Assembly (NCBI RefSeq): GCF_003576645.1
Contig: NC_044920.1
Coordinates: 7,449,312-7,513,311 of the forward strand
Length of the DNA stretch: 64,000 bases
Origin: Ipomoea triloba
Taxonomy: Eukaryota > Streptophyta > Magnoliopsida > Solanales > Convolvulaceae
Direction of reading: 5' to 3'
Positions 32,052 through 45,728 of this stretch are shown here, in pieces. Positions within the stretch are counted from its first letter, which is position 1. The number at the start of each line of letters is the position of its first letter. Below the pieces are notes generated by a model. It was not told where the DNA came from, searched no databases, and worked only from the letters and a program-made list of their open reading frames with translations. The translations under genes were made by a program, and so were the position numbers.

Positions 32052-32290
32052 AATACTCATGACTCTTGGTTTATATGAAACTAACTACTAAAACTTATTA
32101 AAAAGTTGTCATACATCTTGGTTAAAAAATCTATCATATTTTACTTCAAAATTTAACTCTTTTGTTTACAATGTAAATGTCAAAGTCGACACCTAAAAAA
32201 ATAACTAACAACCTCTTTATGGTCACACTTGTGTGAATCCGTGAGACAGGTTGAGTCAATATGGAAATGTAATACTTATACTAAAATATA
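32052..32290 (+). repeat. Unoccupied paralog of element 2's insertion site
   Basis: AATACTCATGACTCTTG...GAAACTAACTACTAAAACTT runs continuously here. The left half matches 13252-13286 and the right half matches 26585 onward, with one AAACT instead of two. Confidence 0.92.
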
Positions 32291-32315
32291 TAATCTATAT
32301 CTATATCTATATTTA

Positions 32316-32530
32316 TATCTATATATATAATAATAGAAGTGCCTGGAACATTTTTCCTGCCCAAACTCTAGACATTTTTGTAATATCAAATATTTGGAGA
32401 ATATAACAATTTTGGTATTAATTGATAATTCCTATAAATTTGTGTATGAATTCAAAGATATACCTTTTCAGGGATTGGAGAATATAAAATATTTGGTATT
32501 AATTGATAATTCTTATGTTTTTATATGAAT
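32316..32530 (+). mobile_element. Possible Helitron 5' end
   Basis: TCTATATATATAATAATAGAAG after an A is a typical plant Helitron 5' terminus. No matching CTAG 3' end was found downstream. A unit holding GAATTCAAAGATATACCTTTTCAGG is tandemly repeated (about 32450 and 32528). Confidence 0.35.
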
Positions 32531-34647
32531 TCAAAGATATACCTTTTCAGGATTATAACGTTTTTGGTATTAATTGAAAATTTGAAAGTTTTTACCTTTC
32601 TTGAGATCTCTTACCATTTTATAATTTCAATATTGCACTTATTTAATCTCATCCATTGTGTATAAATACACTCTATGGAAGGCATAACAATATCAAGGAT
32701 GTTCTTCGTCATGTAATTCTACCTATTGATGAGTTTTGTTTTAACTTTTTTACTACCATGTAATATTATATTATACTAAATAATATAATGGTCATGTGAT
32801 GTGTAATACTGAGAGAAGACGAAGAGGATTCACAAGCAATGCCTATTGCTGTATTTGTAGAGATAAAGAGGACGACATTGATCATGTGTTTCGTAAGTGT
32901 GAGAGGGCTAATGCAATATGGAAAAGGTTGCTCTCGGTGGCAGAATACCAGAGACTTAGCCGACTCCAGTTCATAGAATGGGTGGACATAAACTTAAAAG
33001 GTAATGTCTGCAGCACGTTTGATGGTGATTGGAGACCGATATTCAATTTGCGGTAAATGTTTGGTGGATTTGGAGATGGCGAAACGGTGTTGTGTTCAAC
33101 AACGAGGAGTGGGAGCTTAACCGCAAAGGTGTTAAGAAGTTGTGGATCCAAAGCGACTCTGAAAACGCCGATTGAAATATATATATCAATTCTATATTTA
33201 AATTGAGGTGAGTGGTTCATATTTATATTGATTTAGACTAAAAATAACGGTAATGATTCATGCTCAAAATATAATTTGACATTACTAAATTTAAATCATT
33301 GTTAATTTGATATCACATCACAATTAGCTGCAATAATTTTATTTTACGAAACTTAACAATCTAATAAATTTTAACAATTAATTCAAAGAACGTATAAATA
33401 CTCATTTGGGAGTTTCGAATCGTGCTAATCCCTTCCTCCACAATGTTATTTTACGTTTTACTGTAAGTATAGTTCAAAGTATTCATCATGACTCTCACTT
33501 TTTTAGCAATACTTTTTAAATTTGTTAGAGTGATAATTATGAGCCAACGATGCTTATTTGTTTTTCTAACAGTAGAATTAACGAGCAACAAGCCGAATAT
33601 TATTTTACAAAGAATGGTAGTTCTTCATTTCTTAGCTTCATGTATTTATTTATTTCTTTATCATTTTTTTGAGGGTATTTCTTTATTATTTTTATAATAT
33701 CATTTTATTTATTTTCGTCAAAGGCTTTGCTAGATCTTCTTCATACTAATTAGTAGGGTGCTTATATCCAAAGAGTGAGATAGTCTCCCTATGAGGTTTT
33801 TTCGAAGCACAAAAAAAAAAAAAGACTAAAGATCGCTATGCACAGTAATATTTTATTAAAATATTTTTAGATTTTATGTTATTAATTTTATAATGAAGGT
33901 TGGATGCAATTGTATTTGATTAACAACATCAAAAAACTTGCAATTATTGTTTATGTACTCATGTACATATTATCGAAATTGTTATAAAAGTGCATGCATT
34001 TTTTTATACTTTTAAAAGTTAATGATTTCATTTAACTATAATACATACCTATTAAACCATATTGTTACATGTCAAATTTTTTTTACTCCAACTTTTAAAA
34101 ATAGTCTTGAAGTATTACTACTATATATAAATTTATCCATGTGATGTTGATTTTTAAAGTTTAAAAATGTGAAAGGTAAAATATATTACTATTATTATTA
34201 TTATGACTTCAGCATTCGACTATTGAAAATTTTAAATATTATTGCATTCATTTAAAAAAAATTTGTACAACTTTTATAAAATATGATACATTTTAAAAAA
34301 TTTCAAATCTAATATAGTATGGATTATTTAAATATTAGGAGCTCAAAATAAATTTATTTAAGTTAATAACATAATTGTTGTTAGCTCCATAAGAGTGTGG
34401 TAACACGTTTTCCCGTAGTTCACGTGCCAAGTTCACCAAAACAAAAATTAATTGCTACAATGCTTACTCATTAAGAAAATTTATTTTACAATTGTCTAAA
34501 CTCATACTCTTAAGTAAAAATTTAAAAATATGCCTAAATACGTAATATAGTTAGGGACTATATTAATCCATACAAATTTAAAAATTAAATTATTTTAATT
34601 TGTAAATCCATGACTATATTAATCCATACAAATTTAAAAATTAAATT
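32531..34647. repeat. Repeat unit Y, copy A (carries a LINE fragment)
   Basis: Begins TCAAAGATATACCTTTTCAGG. The same unit follows at 41736-44118, 46880-49122 and, truncated, 49172-51032. Copies differ by a few percent and small indels. In copy A the unit ends at AAATT, where the TGTAACACCCC terminus starts. Apart from the LINE fragment it is AT-rich and noncoding. Confidence 0.8.
32796..33175 (+). pseudogene. LINE (L1-type) RT zinc-binding domain fragment, copy A
   Basis: RRRGFTSNAYCCICRDKEDD followed by DHVFRKCERANAIWKRL fits the zf-RVT zinc-binding domain at the end of plant LINE ORF2 (Cys-x2-Cys...His-x4-Cys, then IW). After about 85 codons the frame shifts and continues as NVWWIWRWRNGVVFNNEEWE, the linker that follows in such proteins. 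RT and endonuclease are absent, so it is a decayed or captured piece. A TATA-like GTATAAATACACTC lies about 130 bp upstream. Confidence 0.75.
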
Positions 34648-37130
34648 TGTAACACCCCAATTTTCACATCTTGGATTTATTACAAAATCTTAAAAATACA
34701 ATACATTGCGGAAGCGTCTAACCAGCAGAAAACTGGAATACAATACATTGCGGAAGCGTCTAACCAGCAGAAAACTGGGTGACAATACATTGCGGAAGCG
34801 TCTAACCAGCAGAAAACTGGGTGTTACCGCCACGCTTAGGTATCTCTCTTATACCCAAACGTTAAGGCTAAACTTACAACATCAAACAACCACATCAACA
34901 TTCAAAAGTGTGCATGTGGAACTAATCCTCCTAGGGTATCTATTCTAGGATAGAGTAGTCTTCAACCTCGACTCCCATCCTATTCAGAGCTCATCGGCCA
35001 TAGGGCCCACGCTAGACTGCATCTAATAAATGACACAATGACGTGTAGTTAGCGCGACGGCTAAGTAAGGAAATCCATTGTCACTCAAAAGTAAACAAAG
35101 GTTTCGAAAAACATGATTCTCAGAAAACTGTACGTTTTACCCATAAGTTGCAATCTACCTGCAACCAGATTATCGACCAAGGAAGTATAGTAGAGTATAC
35201 TAGTTGCATAAGCATATAATACTTTTCATTTCCGAAAGTTTCCATCATTTAACTCAAAATAGAGAGTTTAACAACACACTCTTTACTGTTCAAAAGTTCG
35301 TGACATTTTATTCTGCGATCTAGTTACGGGGTAACTAGATTTTCTTAGTTAGTAAACTTTCCTTAGTTTCTCACTTGAATAAGTGAGAAGTATTTTAGAG
35401 TATTTTCAAGGACCTCGGGCCGCGGCACGCATGCCTCACGCAGGTCAAACATGTCAATAATTTCATGACTCCCCCCCTCCCCTTTCTCTCAGCGAATAGA
35501 CTTCGCTCTGCAATATGAATTAATCATACAAAGACGAATAGACTTCGCTCTGCAATATGAATTAATCATACAAAGAACTCACTCTTCTCTCAGCGAATAG
35601 ACTTCACTCTGCAGTATGAATTAATCATACAAATAACTCACTCTTCTCTCAGCGAATAGACTTCGCTCTGCAGTATGAATTAATCATACAAATAACTCAC
35701 TCTTCTCTCAGCGAATAGACTTCGCTCTGCAGTATGAATTAATCATACAAATAACTCACTCTTCTCTCAGCGAATAGACTTCGCTCTGCAGTATGAATTA
35801 ATCATACAAAGACATCTCACTAATTAGCATATTCACATGACGACTCAAAACAATTATACTTATCATTAGCATATTCACATGACGACTCAAAACAATTATA
35901 CTTATCCAAAGCATATTCACATGACGACTCAAAACAATTATACTTATCCAAATCATATTCACATGACGACTCAAAACAATTATACTTATCCAAATATGTT
36001 TCCAAAATACACACATTTGTCAATGGCTTTTCACCACGAAATTTCCAAGTCACAAGAGTCACACTTGTTTCTTAAGAACACAAGTCTTCTTCCAAATTGA
36101 TTGTGACATTCCAAAATTCTGTTACTATTTTTATTACAAAATATTTTTGTCAAAATTGTTCCTAACCATTCCTTTTCAGAAAATTTCAGCTTGGCGCAGT
36201 CCGAAAGATTGAGCCGGTAAAAATAGTTCCCGAACTCTTTTTCACTTGAAATTTTTATGGTAGAACCCCAACTTATAGTGCTTGATTTTCGTAAAAAGTT
36301 TTGGTCATTTTGATCCGCGAATAAACACAGAAAATTCCATTTTTGCCCTTGGCAGTGTGCTGTCCAGAATTTCTCTCTCTGGACCAGTTTTGGAAAAAAA
36401 TTCGAAAACCATACTTATACTACTCCGATCATTATGAAATTTTATATGCGGGTTCCACACTTATTGAACTACATATCTGAGAAAAATGGAGTCAAAATAC
36501 CTTACCAAAGTTTCCCAATAAATCTCAGAAGTTACTGCCAGAATCTATCCTGATTTCCTTTCACTATTTTCACAAGTATAAGCCTATATGGGCATAAATA
36601 CAACATATACATGCATAAATTAGCTATGAACATGTATACAAAAATTACCAAAAATCCAAAGTGTGGTTTCTTGAGTCAACTAGTAGATCCACAAACTTAA
36701 CACATAATTTTCGCATAAAATTCCTAGCCACATAATTTACTAGCATTTGTTCACCTTCAAGTGACTAAACCAACTTAAGGGATTCCTTACATCCCAAGAA
36801 GATTTTTAAACCGTAGAAAAATGGTGATCTTCTCCTTCAAACTTTTCACCGAAGATCCTAAACAAAATCACCATAATAACCACATTTTCATGAATCTTTA
36901 ACTTAAACTTAAGTTCTAGGAAGGATTCTAGCCATATTAACCGAATAAACCGAAGTCTTACCTATTATGGAAGCACTTGTGTTGAAGAACATGGCTATGG
37001 AGTTCTTGAACAAAGAATGAAGATGAAGATGGGATCTATTTTCTCTCTCCTTTCCCTTAATATTTTCGGCCAAAGAAGAAGGAAATGCAAGACTTGGAGC
37101 TCAATTTTCCTTAGCTAGCTTATCCTATAC
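34648..37130 (-). repeat. Solo-LTR family member, truncated at its 5' side
   Basis: Begins TGTAACACCCCAATTTTCAC (the LTR 3' end inverted) and is homologous to 59653-62942 and, inverted, to 51033-54485. Homology fades near 37130, where a Helitron piece abuts. Local expansions: a 40-bp unit (ACATTGCGGAAGCGTCTAAC...) three times at 34699-34819, the 60-bp hairpin unit about six times at 35488-35815, and a 42-bp unit (CATATTCACATGACGACTCA...) four times at 35823-35996. No protein-coding gene. Confidence 0.8.
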
Positions 37131-38047
37131 TCTTCCCATTTAATTAATCATTTATTACCATATTATAACATCGAATATTATATAGCGCAATTGATGAAAT
37201 TGATTGGATCGATAATGTTTTCTGATGTTTTCCTTTGAATTAGAACAAATAATTGTCCAATTACCCGGGCGTGGATAAATTTTTTTTATTATATATTGAG
37301 ATAATAAAAATAAAGATGAAATTATAAAAAATTCTAATATTGAACGTCTACATTTATTTGATTATAAGATTAGTACAAAAATATTACTCAATTAATTGAA
37401 TAATATATGACTTGTTTGTCTAAAATTATCTTAAAAAGATATATAAGTAATATGACTTATATAATTATATTATTACTAAAATAAATATGAGAAAATGAGA
37501 AATAAATTAATTGTAATTATTATAAAAATAAATTCAACGACCAATGCTTAACTTAATTATCATAATAATTATTAGGCAATTATTATTAGTCAATTACACT
37601 AATATATGTGTAATTATACTTTTATACTTTAAGTATATTCATTTTCCCCATATTGCATTTAGTTTTATCTTCCTCCTCCATATTTGAATGAATTAATTTT
37701 GATTATTATAAAAATCTAACAACCCATGTTCAATTAATTTTTTTAAAGTTTAAATAACTTAGAGTTTTCAAAAGGAAAGTATAATTAACTATTAAAGTTT
37801 TTAAATAATTTTCAGTCAATTAGTAATATCCTTTTTTTTTTCCGATAAATGATTTTACTTTTATTAATAGTGTTGATACGTGAGTATACATATTATCAAT
37901 TTATAGATATTAGTTAATTTCTATTTTATATTTTCTTAACAAATAAGCTTTATTAATTATTTGACCAATAAAATATTTCATTAATTGACTACAAAAGTTT
38001 AGGCGGGGAATGAAATAGCAGGATTTTACTTTTATATATAGTATAGA
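37131..38047 (-). mobile_element. Helitron fragment, minus strand, 3' end missing
   Basis: The 5' terminus on the minus strand is TCTATACTATATATAAAAGT at 38047. The stretch 37140-37250 (GCGCAATTGATGAAATTGAT...) is the reverse complement of 59460-59560, just upstream of a Helitron 3' end, so both belong to one family. Confidence 0.6.
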
Positions 38048-38074
38048 ATATAGATTACGATCTTTTTATATTTT

Positions 38075-38521
38075 AAATCAATTAGTAATATCATTTTTTC
38101 TCGAAATAATGGTCAAATAAACCACTGAACTACACACAAAACTGCAATTAGGCCATCGAACTCAAAAAGAATGCAATTGGATTCCTGAACTATATAAACT
38201 CATGCAATTAAGTACAAATTGACATGTTTTCAAAAAAAAAAAAGTCCAAATTGACCTGTTTACATACAATTGTGATGACATGGTGGTTACTAATTTTAAA
38301 ATAAACTTTTTAAATAATTTTCAGTCAATTAGTAATATCATTTTTTCTCGAAATAATGGTCAAATAAACCACTGAACTACACACAAAACTGCAATTAGGG
38401 CATCGAACTCAAAAAGAATGCAATTGGATTCCTGAACTATATAAACTCATGCAATTAAGTACAAATTGACATGTTTTCAAAAAAAAAAAAGTCCAAATTG
38501 ACCTGTTTACATACAATTGTG
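38075..38521. repeat. Direct duplication ending at a single N
   Basis: A block of about 200 bp (TCGAAATAATGGTCAAATAA...ACATACAATTGTG) occurs twice at an offset of 247 bp, and the second copy ends exactly at the N (38522). The phrase 'CCACTGAACTACACACAAAACTGC' type is common in plant non-autonomous DNA elements. Confidence 0.6.
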
Positions 38522-38522
38522 N

Positions 38523-40194
38523 TAAATAATAATAATAATAATAAAATTTAAAAAAAAAACAGACGTCTCCGGCAGTTCTTCTATTTTTTTAATTTTTTTT
38601 TTAATTATTAGTGCCGATTGCTATGTGTAAATTAATATCAAGCAACCTTATCTAGGAAAAATGAAAAGAATTACGTAGTAATATTTACCTAATTTTCGTT
38701 CCATTTTTAATTGATTATGTAGAATATTATTATTGAAATATTTCCGTTTCATTTTTAATTTCCGTTCCTTTTTTAATTTATCTTTAATATTGTTTATAAT
38801 ATGCCTTTATTATTTATGATGTAGAATGTTTTCCTTTTTTTATTAAATTGCAATGATATGACCATTTCCTTTTTCATTTTAGTTAATTATGGATATTTTT
38901 TTATTTACAGTCAATTATTAATATTCATTTCCTTTTATATATTCAATCAATTAGTAACATCAGATTCATTTTTAGTCGATTTTTTTTTATTTTCAGTTAA
39001 TTAGTCAATTAGAATAATAGATCCACTGGTATTTTTACCTAATTTCTGTTCTATTTTTAATTAATGATGTAGAATATTATTATTGAAATATTTTCATTCT
39101 ATTTTTAATTTACCTTTACTATTGTTTAAAATTTAAAATATGCCTTTACTATTCTTATGTTTTTATATATAGTATAGATTAATATTATGCTAATTATGAC
39201 GTCCATGTATTATGAATAAGTATGGTAATTAAGGAGTATATATTATAATTAAAAAATAATGTATATTTTAATTTCGTTTAATTATGGACGTAATATGTGT
39301 ATGTTTAATTTTCTTTAATTTTATCCGTAATATATATGTGTATGTTTAATTTTCCTTAATTATGTCCGTAATATGTGTACCATTAATTTCTTTAATTGAT
39401 TAGATAAAATTACGGCATGTATAAAAAACCGTTTAATAAAAGTATAATGTTTGAACTAATTTCTCGATGACCATAATTATTAAGATTTTATTCCAAAGTA
39501 ACCATTAGCATAATTTTATATGTGTAATAATCTGTGAATTGAAATAATTTACATAATTGTATGGACGTAATAATATGTGAATTAGCATAATAATACGTGA
39601 ATTGAAATAATTATCATAATTTTGTTAATCTCCTCTAATTATGGATGTAATATGTGTATTATCAATTTCGTTAACTGATTTGATAAAATTTATATTACGA
39701 ACAACAATATTAATTCATTAGTTGTCATAATTTTTAAGATTTTATTCAAAAGTAATCAAATGAAATGCACGGGTAATTGACATTATCTGAAGTAAAAATA
39801 TATAAAATTATCGTAAGAATGAAATCTCTATGTTTAATGAGCATAATAAATTTAGATGTTAAATATAGTGTAATTACCACGGATTATTTAGATGGTAAAT
39901 AGTATATGGTAATTACCTATATAGATTAGCATATTAAACGGATTAACATATGGAACAATGTTATAAAAAAGGAAGGAAGCCTTTTAGATAAAATATATTA
40001 GGAATAATATCAATTAAATAAAATATCATAGGAATTTCTCAATTCTATATTTATAATTACCTTTATAAACAGATTTAATAGGAAAATTTAGTTACAAACT
40101 TACATTAAGAGTTATGGATTATTATTATATTATTATTATTATTATTAGGAAAATTATATTAAGAATTTTAGATTATTATTACTACGGAGTATTA

Positions 40195-40237
<43 letters not shown>

Positions 40238-40584
40238 TAACGTAATAGATTTTAAATCGAGGCTACAAAATTTGATATTATTATTTCATTTATTCAAGTA
40301 TAGTAATCACCATTTTTTAACTAATAAGTGTGAATTAGTATTGTGCAATTAATGATAAAGATTAATAATAATTGGAATCAACAATCAATGATACAATGAC
40401 CCATGTTTAGCTTCCAATGCACCATTTTTTATAAAATGAAGAATTGGAATGGTAAAACGAACAATTGGAATGAATAATTGAGGATTTATTCAAGTATAGT
40501 AACCACCATTTTTACCAAATTACATAAGCATCCGTAAATAGGGAAGATCAAGATTGCAAATTCTACAATATATAGATGAGCATC
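38523..40584. other. Very AT-rich region, Helitron 5' end at 39178
   Basis: No gene. A minus-strand Helitron-type 5' end TCTATACTATATATAAAAAC lies at 39178. Two related phrases (TAGAATATTATTATTGAAATATTT) at about 38720 and 39070 recur inverted at 56600-56720. A TAT trinucleotide run lies at 40196-40235. Confidence 0.45.
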
Positions 40585-41735
40585 CGTAGATTGTTAGTTA
40601 TTTTGCACAGTACAACTAAAAAGATGGATAGTTAAATAAGGTATTATCATTCAAAATCTTGTAATACAAAGTTACAATACAATGTTTTTCCATTAGAAAT
40701 TACCAATCAAAGTAATGTGATTAAAATATATAATTATAGAAAACATTTGATTGTTCACTACAATCACTCTGAAAATTGTAATTTTACATACGTGATACGC
40801 CCATGGCAAAATTGGCCTAGCTACTTGAAACCTTATCAGCAAAAATTAAAGCATATTGAGCTGTTAAAATCAAACTAAATCACAGTACTACAAAATACTC
40901 TATGGAATGCAGACTACACCATAAGGATCTCCAACATGCAGAATGAATCAACTAAAAATTAAATCATACCGCATACCATAACAATTCTACGCGTGTTAAA
41001 GTTCGATCTTCGACTTTGTAGAATTACAGATTATAGATCTCTAACTAATAGTGAGAGCACAGATATTGGTACGTTGTGAGAGAAGAGTCATTTCTCATCA
41101 TTATATAGTGGAGGATAAACATAATATGGAAGATTTTTCAAAAGGAAAGTATAATTAATTTTAATTTTATGTAAATATAGATGATTGACATGTAAAAATT
41201 TTACTACAATATTATATAATTTTTTCATTCTAATATAGTTAATTACATGTCAATTATATAATATATATAGATATATAGATATAGATATAGATTATCATAT
41301 CACTAATCACCAATCACCAATTAATAATATCAATATCAATCTATATAAATATAAATATTAATATATAACAATATTACCATATCACTAATCACCAATCACC
41401 AATTAATTATTCTTTTTTAAAATAATCACCAATTAATTAATTAATATTAGTATATATTAATATATTATATATTAATATATTAATATAAGAATAATACCAT
41501 ATACCATATTATCAATTATCAATTATATATCACCAATCACCCATCACCCATTAATATTAACAATATTACCATATTATCATATTATCATTATCATATATTA
41601 CCATAATAATATTATAGGATGGATAATTAATAAAATAATAAAATAATAAATAATAAAATAAATGATTTTACCAAAATACCCCTAAGTTTTGGGGGAAAAT
41701 TTGGGAGGAGGAAATTGTTTTATATATAGTATAGA
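40585..41735 (-). mobile_element. Segment X, copy 1, with Helitron-type 5' end
   Basis: The minus-strand 5' terminus TCTATACTATATATAAAACA at 41735 is followed by T as expected for insertion at AT. Repeated at 45729-46879 with very few differences. No CTAG 3' end was seen on the far side. No coding sequence. Confidence 0.5.
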
Positions 41736-44118
41736 TCAAAGATATACCTTTTTCAGGATTATAACGTTTTTGGTATTAATTGAAAATTTGAAAGTTTTTA
41801 CCTTTCTTGAGATCTCTTACCATTTTATAATTTCAATATTGCACTTATTTAATCTCATCCATTGTGTATAAATACACTCTATGGAAGGCATAACAATATC
41901 AAGGATGTTCTTCGTCATGTAATTCTACCTATTGATGAGTTTGTTTTAACTTTTTTACTACCATGTAATATTATATTATACTAAATAATATAATGGTCAT
42001 GTGATGTGTAATACTGAGAGAAGACGAAGAGGATTCACAAGCAATGCCTATTGCTGTATTTGTAGAGATAAAGAGGACGACATTGATCATGTGTTTCGTA
42101 AGTGTGAGAGGGCTAATGCAATATGGAAAAGGTTGCTCTCGGTGGCAGAATACCAGAGACTTAGCCGACTCCAGTTCAGAATGGGTGGACATAAACTTAA
42201 AAGGTAATGTCTGCAGCACGTTTGATGGTGATTGGAGACCGTATTCAATTTGCGGTAAATGTTTGGTGGATTTGGAGATGGCGAAACGGTGTTGTGTTCA
42301 ACAACGAGGAGTGGGAGCTTAACCGCAAAGGTGTTAAGAAGTTGTGGATCCAAAGCGACTCTGAAAAATTGAAATATATATATCAATTCTATATTTAAAT
42401 TGAGGTGAGTGGTTCATATTTATATTGATTTAGACTAAAAATAACGGTAATGATTCATGCTCAAAATATAATTTGACATTACTAAATTTAAATCATTGTT
42501 AATTTGATATCACATCACAATTAGCTGCAATAATTTTATTTTACGAAATTTAACAATCTAATAAATTTTAACAATTAATTCAAAGAACGTATAAATACCC
42601 ATTTGGGAGTTTCGAATCGTGCTAATCCCTTCCTCCACAATGTTATTTTACGTTTTACTGTAAGTATAGTTCAAAGTATTCATCATGACTCTCACTTTTT
42701 TAGCAATACTTTTTAAATTTGTTAGAGTGATAATTATGAGCCAACGATGCTTATTTGTTTTTCTAACAGTAGAATTAACGAGCAACAAGCCGAATATTAT
42801 TTTACAAAGAATGGTAGTTCTTCATTTCTTAGCTTCATGTATTTATTTATTTCTTTATCATTTTTTTGAGGGTATTTCTTTATTATTTTATAATATCATT
42901 TTATTTATTTTCGTCAAAGGCTTTGCTAGATCTTCTTCATACTAATTAGTAGGGTGCTTATATCCAAAGAGTGAGATAGTCTCCCTATGAGGTTTTTTTC
43001 GAAGCACACAAAAAAAAAAAAAGACTAAAGATCGTTATGCACAGTAATATTTTATTAAAATATTTTTAGATTTTATGTTATTAATTTTATAATGAAGGTT
43101 GGATGCATTGTATTTGATTAACAACATCAAAAACTTGCAATTATTGTTTATGTACTCATGTACATATTATCGAAATTGTTATAAAAGTGCATACATTTTT
43201 TATACTTTTAAAAGTTAATGATTTCATTTAACTATAATACATACCTATTAAACATATTGTTACATGTCAATTTTTTTTACTCCATCTAACTTTTAAAAAT
43301 AGTCTTGAAGTATTACTACTATATATAAATTTATCCATGTGATGTTGATTTTTAAAGTTTAAAAATGTGAAAGGTAAAATATATTATTATTATTATTATG
43401 ATTTCAGCATTCGACTAATGAAAATTTTAAATATTATTGCATTCATTTAAAAAAATTTGTACAACTTTTATAAAATATGATACATTTTAAAAAATTTCAA
43501 ATCTAATATAGTATGGATTATTTAAATATTAGGAGCTCAAAATAAATTTATTTAAGTTAATAACATAATTGTTGTTAGCTCCATAAGAGTGTGGTAACAC
43601 GTTTTCCCGTAGTTCACGTGCCAAGTTCACCAAAAAAAAAATTAATTGCTACAATGCTTACTCATTAAGAAAATTTATTTTACAATTGTCTAAACTCATA
43701 CTCTTAAGTAAAAATTTAAAAATATGCCTAAATACGTAATATAGGGACTATATTAATCCATACAAATTTAAAAATTAAATTATTTAATTTGTAAATCCAT
43801 CCATACAAATTTAAAAATTAATTATTAATTTGTCCATGACTATATTAATCCATACAAATTTAAAAATTAAATTCTTTTAATTTGTAAATCCATTTCTTTA
43901 ATTATGCGTAGTAAAATATGAAATATAATTAAGAAAATGGAATTATAAAATTAACAAAACTTGTGTTCATAACTATTTAGAAATTTTTTAAAATACATAC
44001 TATATTTATGCATTAATTTAATCATACAAAATTAAAATGCTAATTTTTAAAATTTTTAAACGTGACTATTTTAATTATAAATCCATCAATATTATATTAT
44101 AATTACGGAAATTATATT
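41736..44118. repeat. Repeat unit Y, copy B1
   Basis: Homologous to 32531-34647 but continues about 330 bp further, to the solo-LTR insertion at 44119. The LTR present at the AAATT site in copy A is absent here. Confidence 0.8.
42001..42375 (+). pseudogene. LINE RT zinc-binding fragment, copy B1
   Basis: Same fragment as in copy A, with a 3-bp loss around the FRMGG phrase that shifts the frame near 42180. The second part NVWWIWRWRNGVVFNNEEWE is kept. Confidence 0.7.
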
Positions 44119-45540
44119 TGTAACCCTCGGTTTTTCCGACAAAGTTAGGGTTCGAAAAATATTTTTTAGGCTATAATATTATGAGATGATCTCTCGGTAC
44201 TTCAGAAGGATTTTTTTATAAGTGAGGCTAATTATTAATAAGCTGCGATCTACGTACCGGTCACGAACCGTAAAATTTTAAGGATGTATATACAGTTCGA
44301 ATTTTCCTAGAAAATGGATTATTAAGTATGATACGATTAAGCCTGAACTTCTAGTTAGTTCAAGTGAAAATTTAAACGGACTGTAAGGGGTAAAATTGTT
44401 ACGGACCTTGTACCTATATTTCGCGAGATACCGAAAAATTCCCAATTTTAGTGATTATCGACGGGATTATTTTTAGGATAATTTTGGTGTTAGAATTTTC
44501 CGAATTAAGCTATAATCATCCGAACTTTCATCTGATTAACCCCAAACTGGCAAAAAATAAATTTGTTCTTCAAGGAGCCACCATAGGGAGATGACAATGT
44601 GGCAATCCTAATCACCACTTGGTTGGTCATTAATGGCATGTCATAATAGGTATGGGAATGTTGCACTTGTTCTTAATCTTCAAGCAAACTAAACATCACC
44701 CCTCTCTCCTACTCCATAATTCGAAAAATAGCATAAGGGAGGAGAAGAAGAAAATAGTTTAGTCTTCCACTTGTGATCAAGAACTCCCAAGCATTTCTTC
44801 AACTCAAGTGTTCTAAGTGTAGGTAAGACTTTAGACTTTGTTGGTTAAATCCTTCCTAGAACTTAAGTGTAAACTAAAGGTGCATGAAAATGTTGTTATT
44901 ATGGTGATTTTTTAGGATCTTTGGTGAAGGACTCAAGGAGGAAACCATCAACTCTTACGGTTTTTAAGATCTTCCAAAGAGGTAAGGAATCCCTTAAGTT
45001 GGTTTAGTCACTTGAAGGTGAACAAATGCTAGTAAATTATGTGACTAGGAATTTTATGCGAAAATTATGTGTTAAGTTTGTGGATCTACTAGTTGACTCA
45101 AGAAACCACACTTTGGATTTTTGGTAATTTTTGTATACATGTTCATAGCTAATTTATGCATGTATATGTTGTATTTTATGCCCATATAGGCTTATACTTG
45201 TGAAAATAGTGAAAGGAAATCAGGATAGATTCTGGCAGTAACTTCCGAGATTTATTGGGAAAATTTGGTAAGGTATTTTGACTCCATTTTTCTCAGATAT
45301 GTAGTTCAATAAGTGTAGAACCCGCATATAAAATTTCATAATGATCGGAGTAGTATAAGTATGGTTTTCGAATTTTTTTTCCAAAACTGGTCCAGAGAGA
45401 GAAATTCTGGACAGCACACTGCCAAGGGCAAAAATGGAATTTTCTGTGTTTATTCGTGGATCAAAATGACCAAAACTTTTTATGGACATCAAGTACTATA
45501 AGTTGGGGTTCTACCATAAAATTTCAAGTGAAAAAGGACT
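44119..45540 (+). repeat. Solo-LTR family member, 5' 1.4 kb only
   Basis: Starts TGTAACCCTCGGTTTTTCCG after ATATT, the same flank as the copy at 51033. Breaks off after AAGTGAAAAAG where the other copy continues GTTCGGG. It therefore belongs to a tandem duplication of 40585-45540, real or artefactual. Confidence 0.75.
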
Positions 45541-45728
45541 ATACCATTATCATATTATCATTATCATATATTACCATAATAATATTATAGGATGGATAAT
45601 TAATAAAATAATAAAATAATAAATAAATAAAATAAATGATTTTACAAAAATACCCCTAAGTTTTGGGGGGAAAATTTGGGAGGAGGAAATTGTTTTTATA
45701 TATAGTATAGATTNNNNNNNNNNNNNNN
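45541..45728. other. Short copy of the X segment end, then 15 Ns
   Basis: 45541-45711 repeats about 41570-41735, including the Helitron-type terminus TATATAGTATAGA, and is followed by N 45714-45728. Confidence 0.7.

Noticed and set aside
33488..33697. Hydrophobic short ORFs repeated at 33488, 42685, 47956 and 49621
   Set aside because: They recur only because the Y repeat recurs; hydrophobicity follows from T-rich sequence.
35798..36062. Short repeat ORFs on both strands
   Set aside because: They arise from a 42-bp tandem repeat (divisible by three) and have no start context or similarity.
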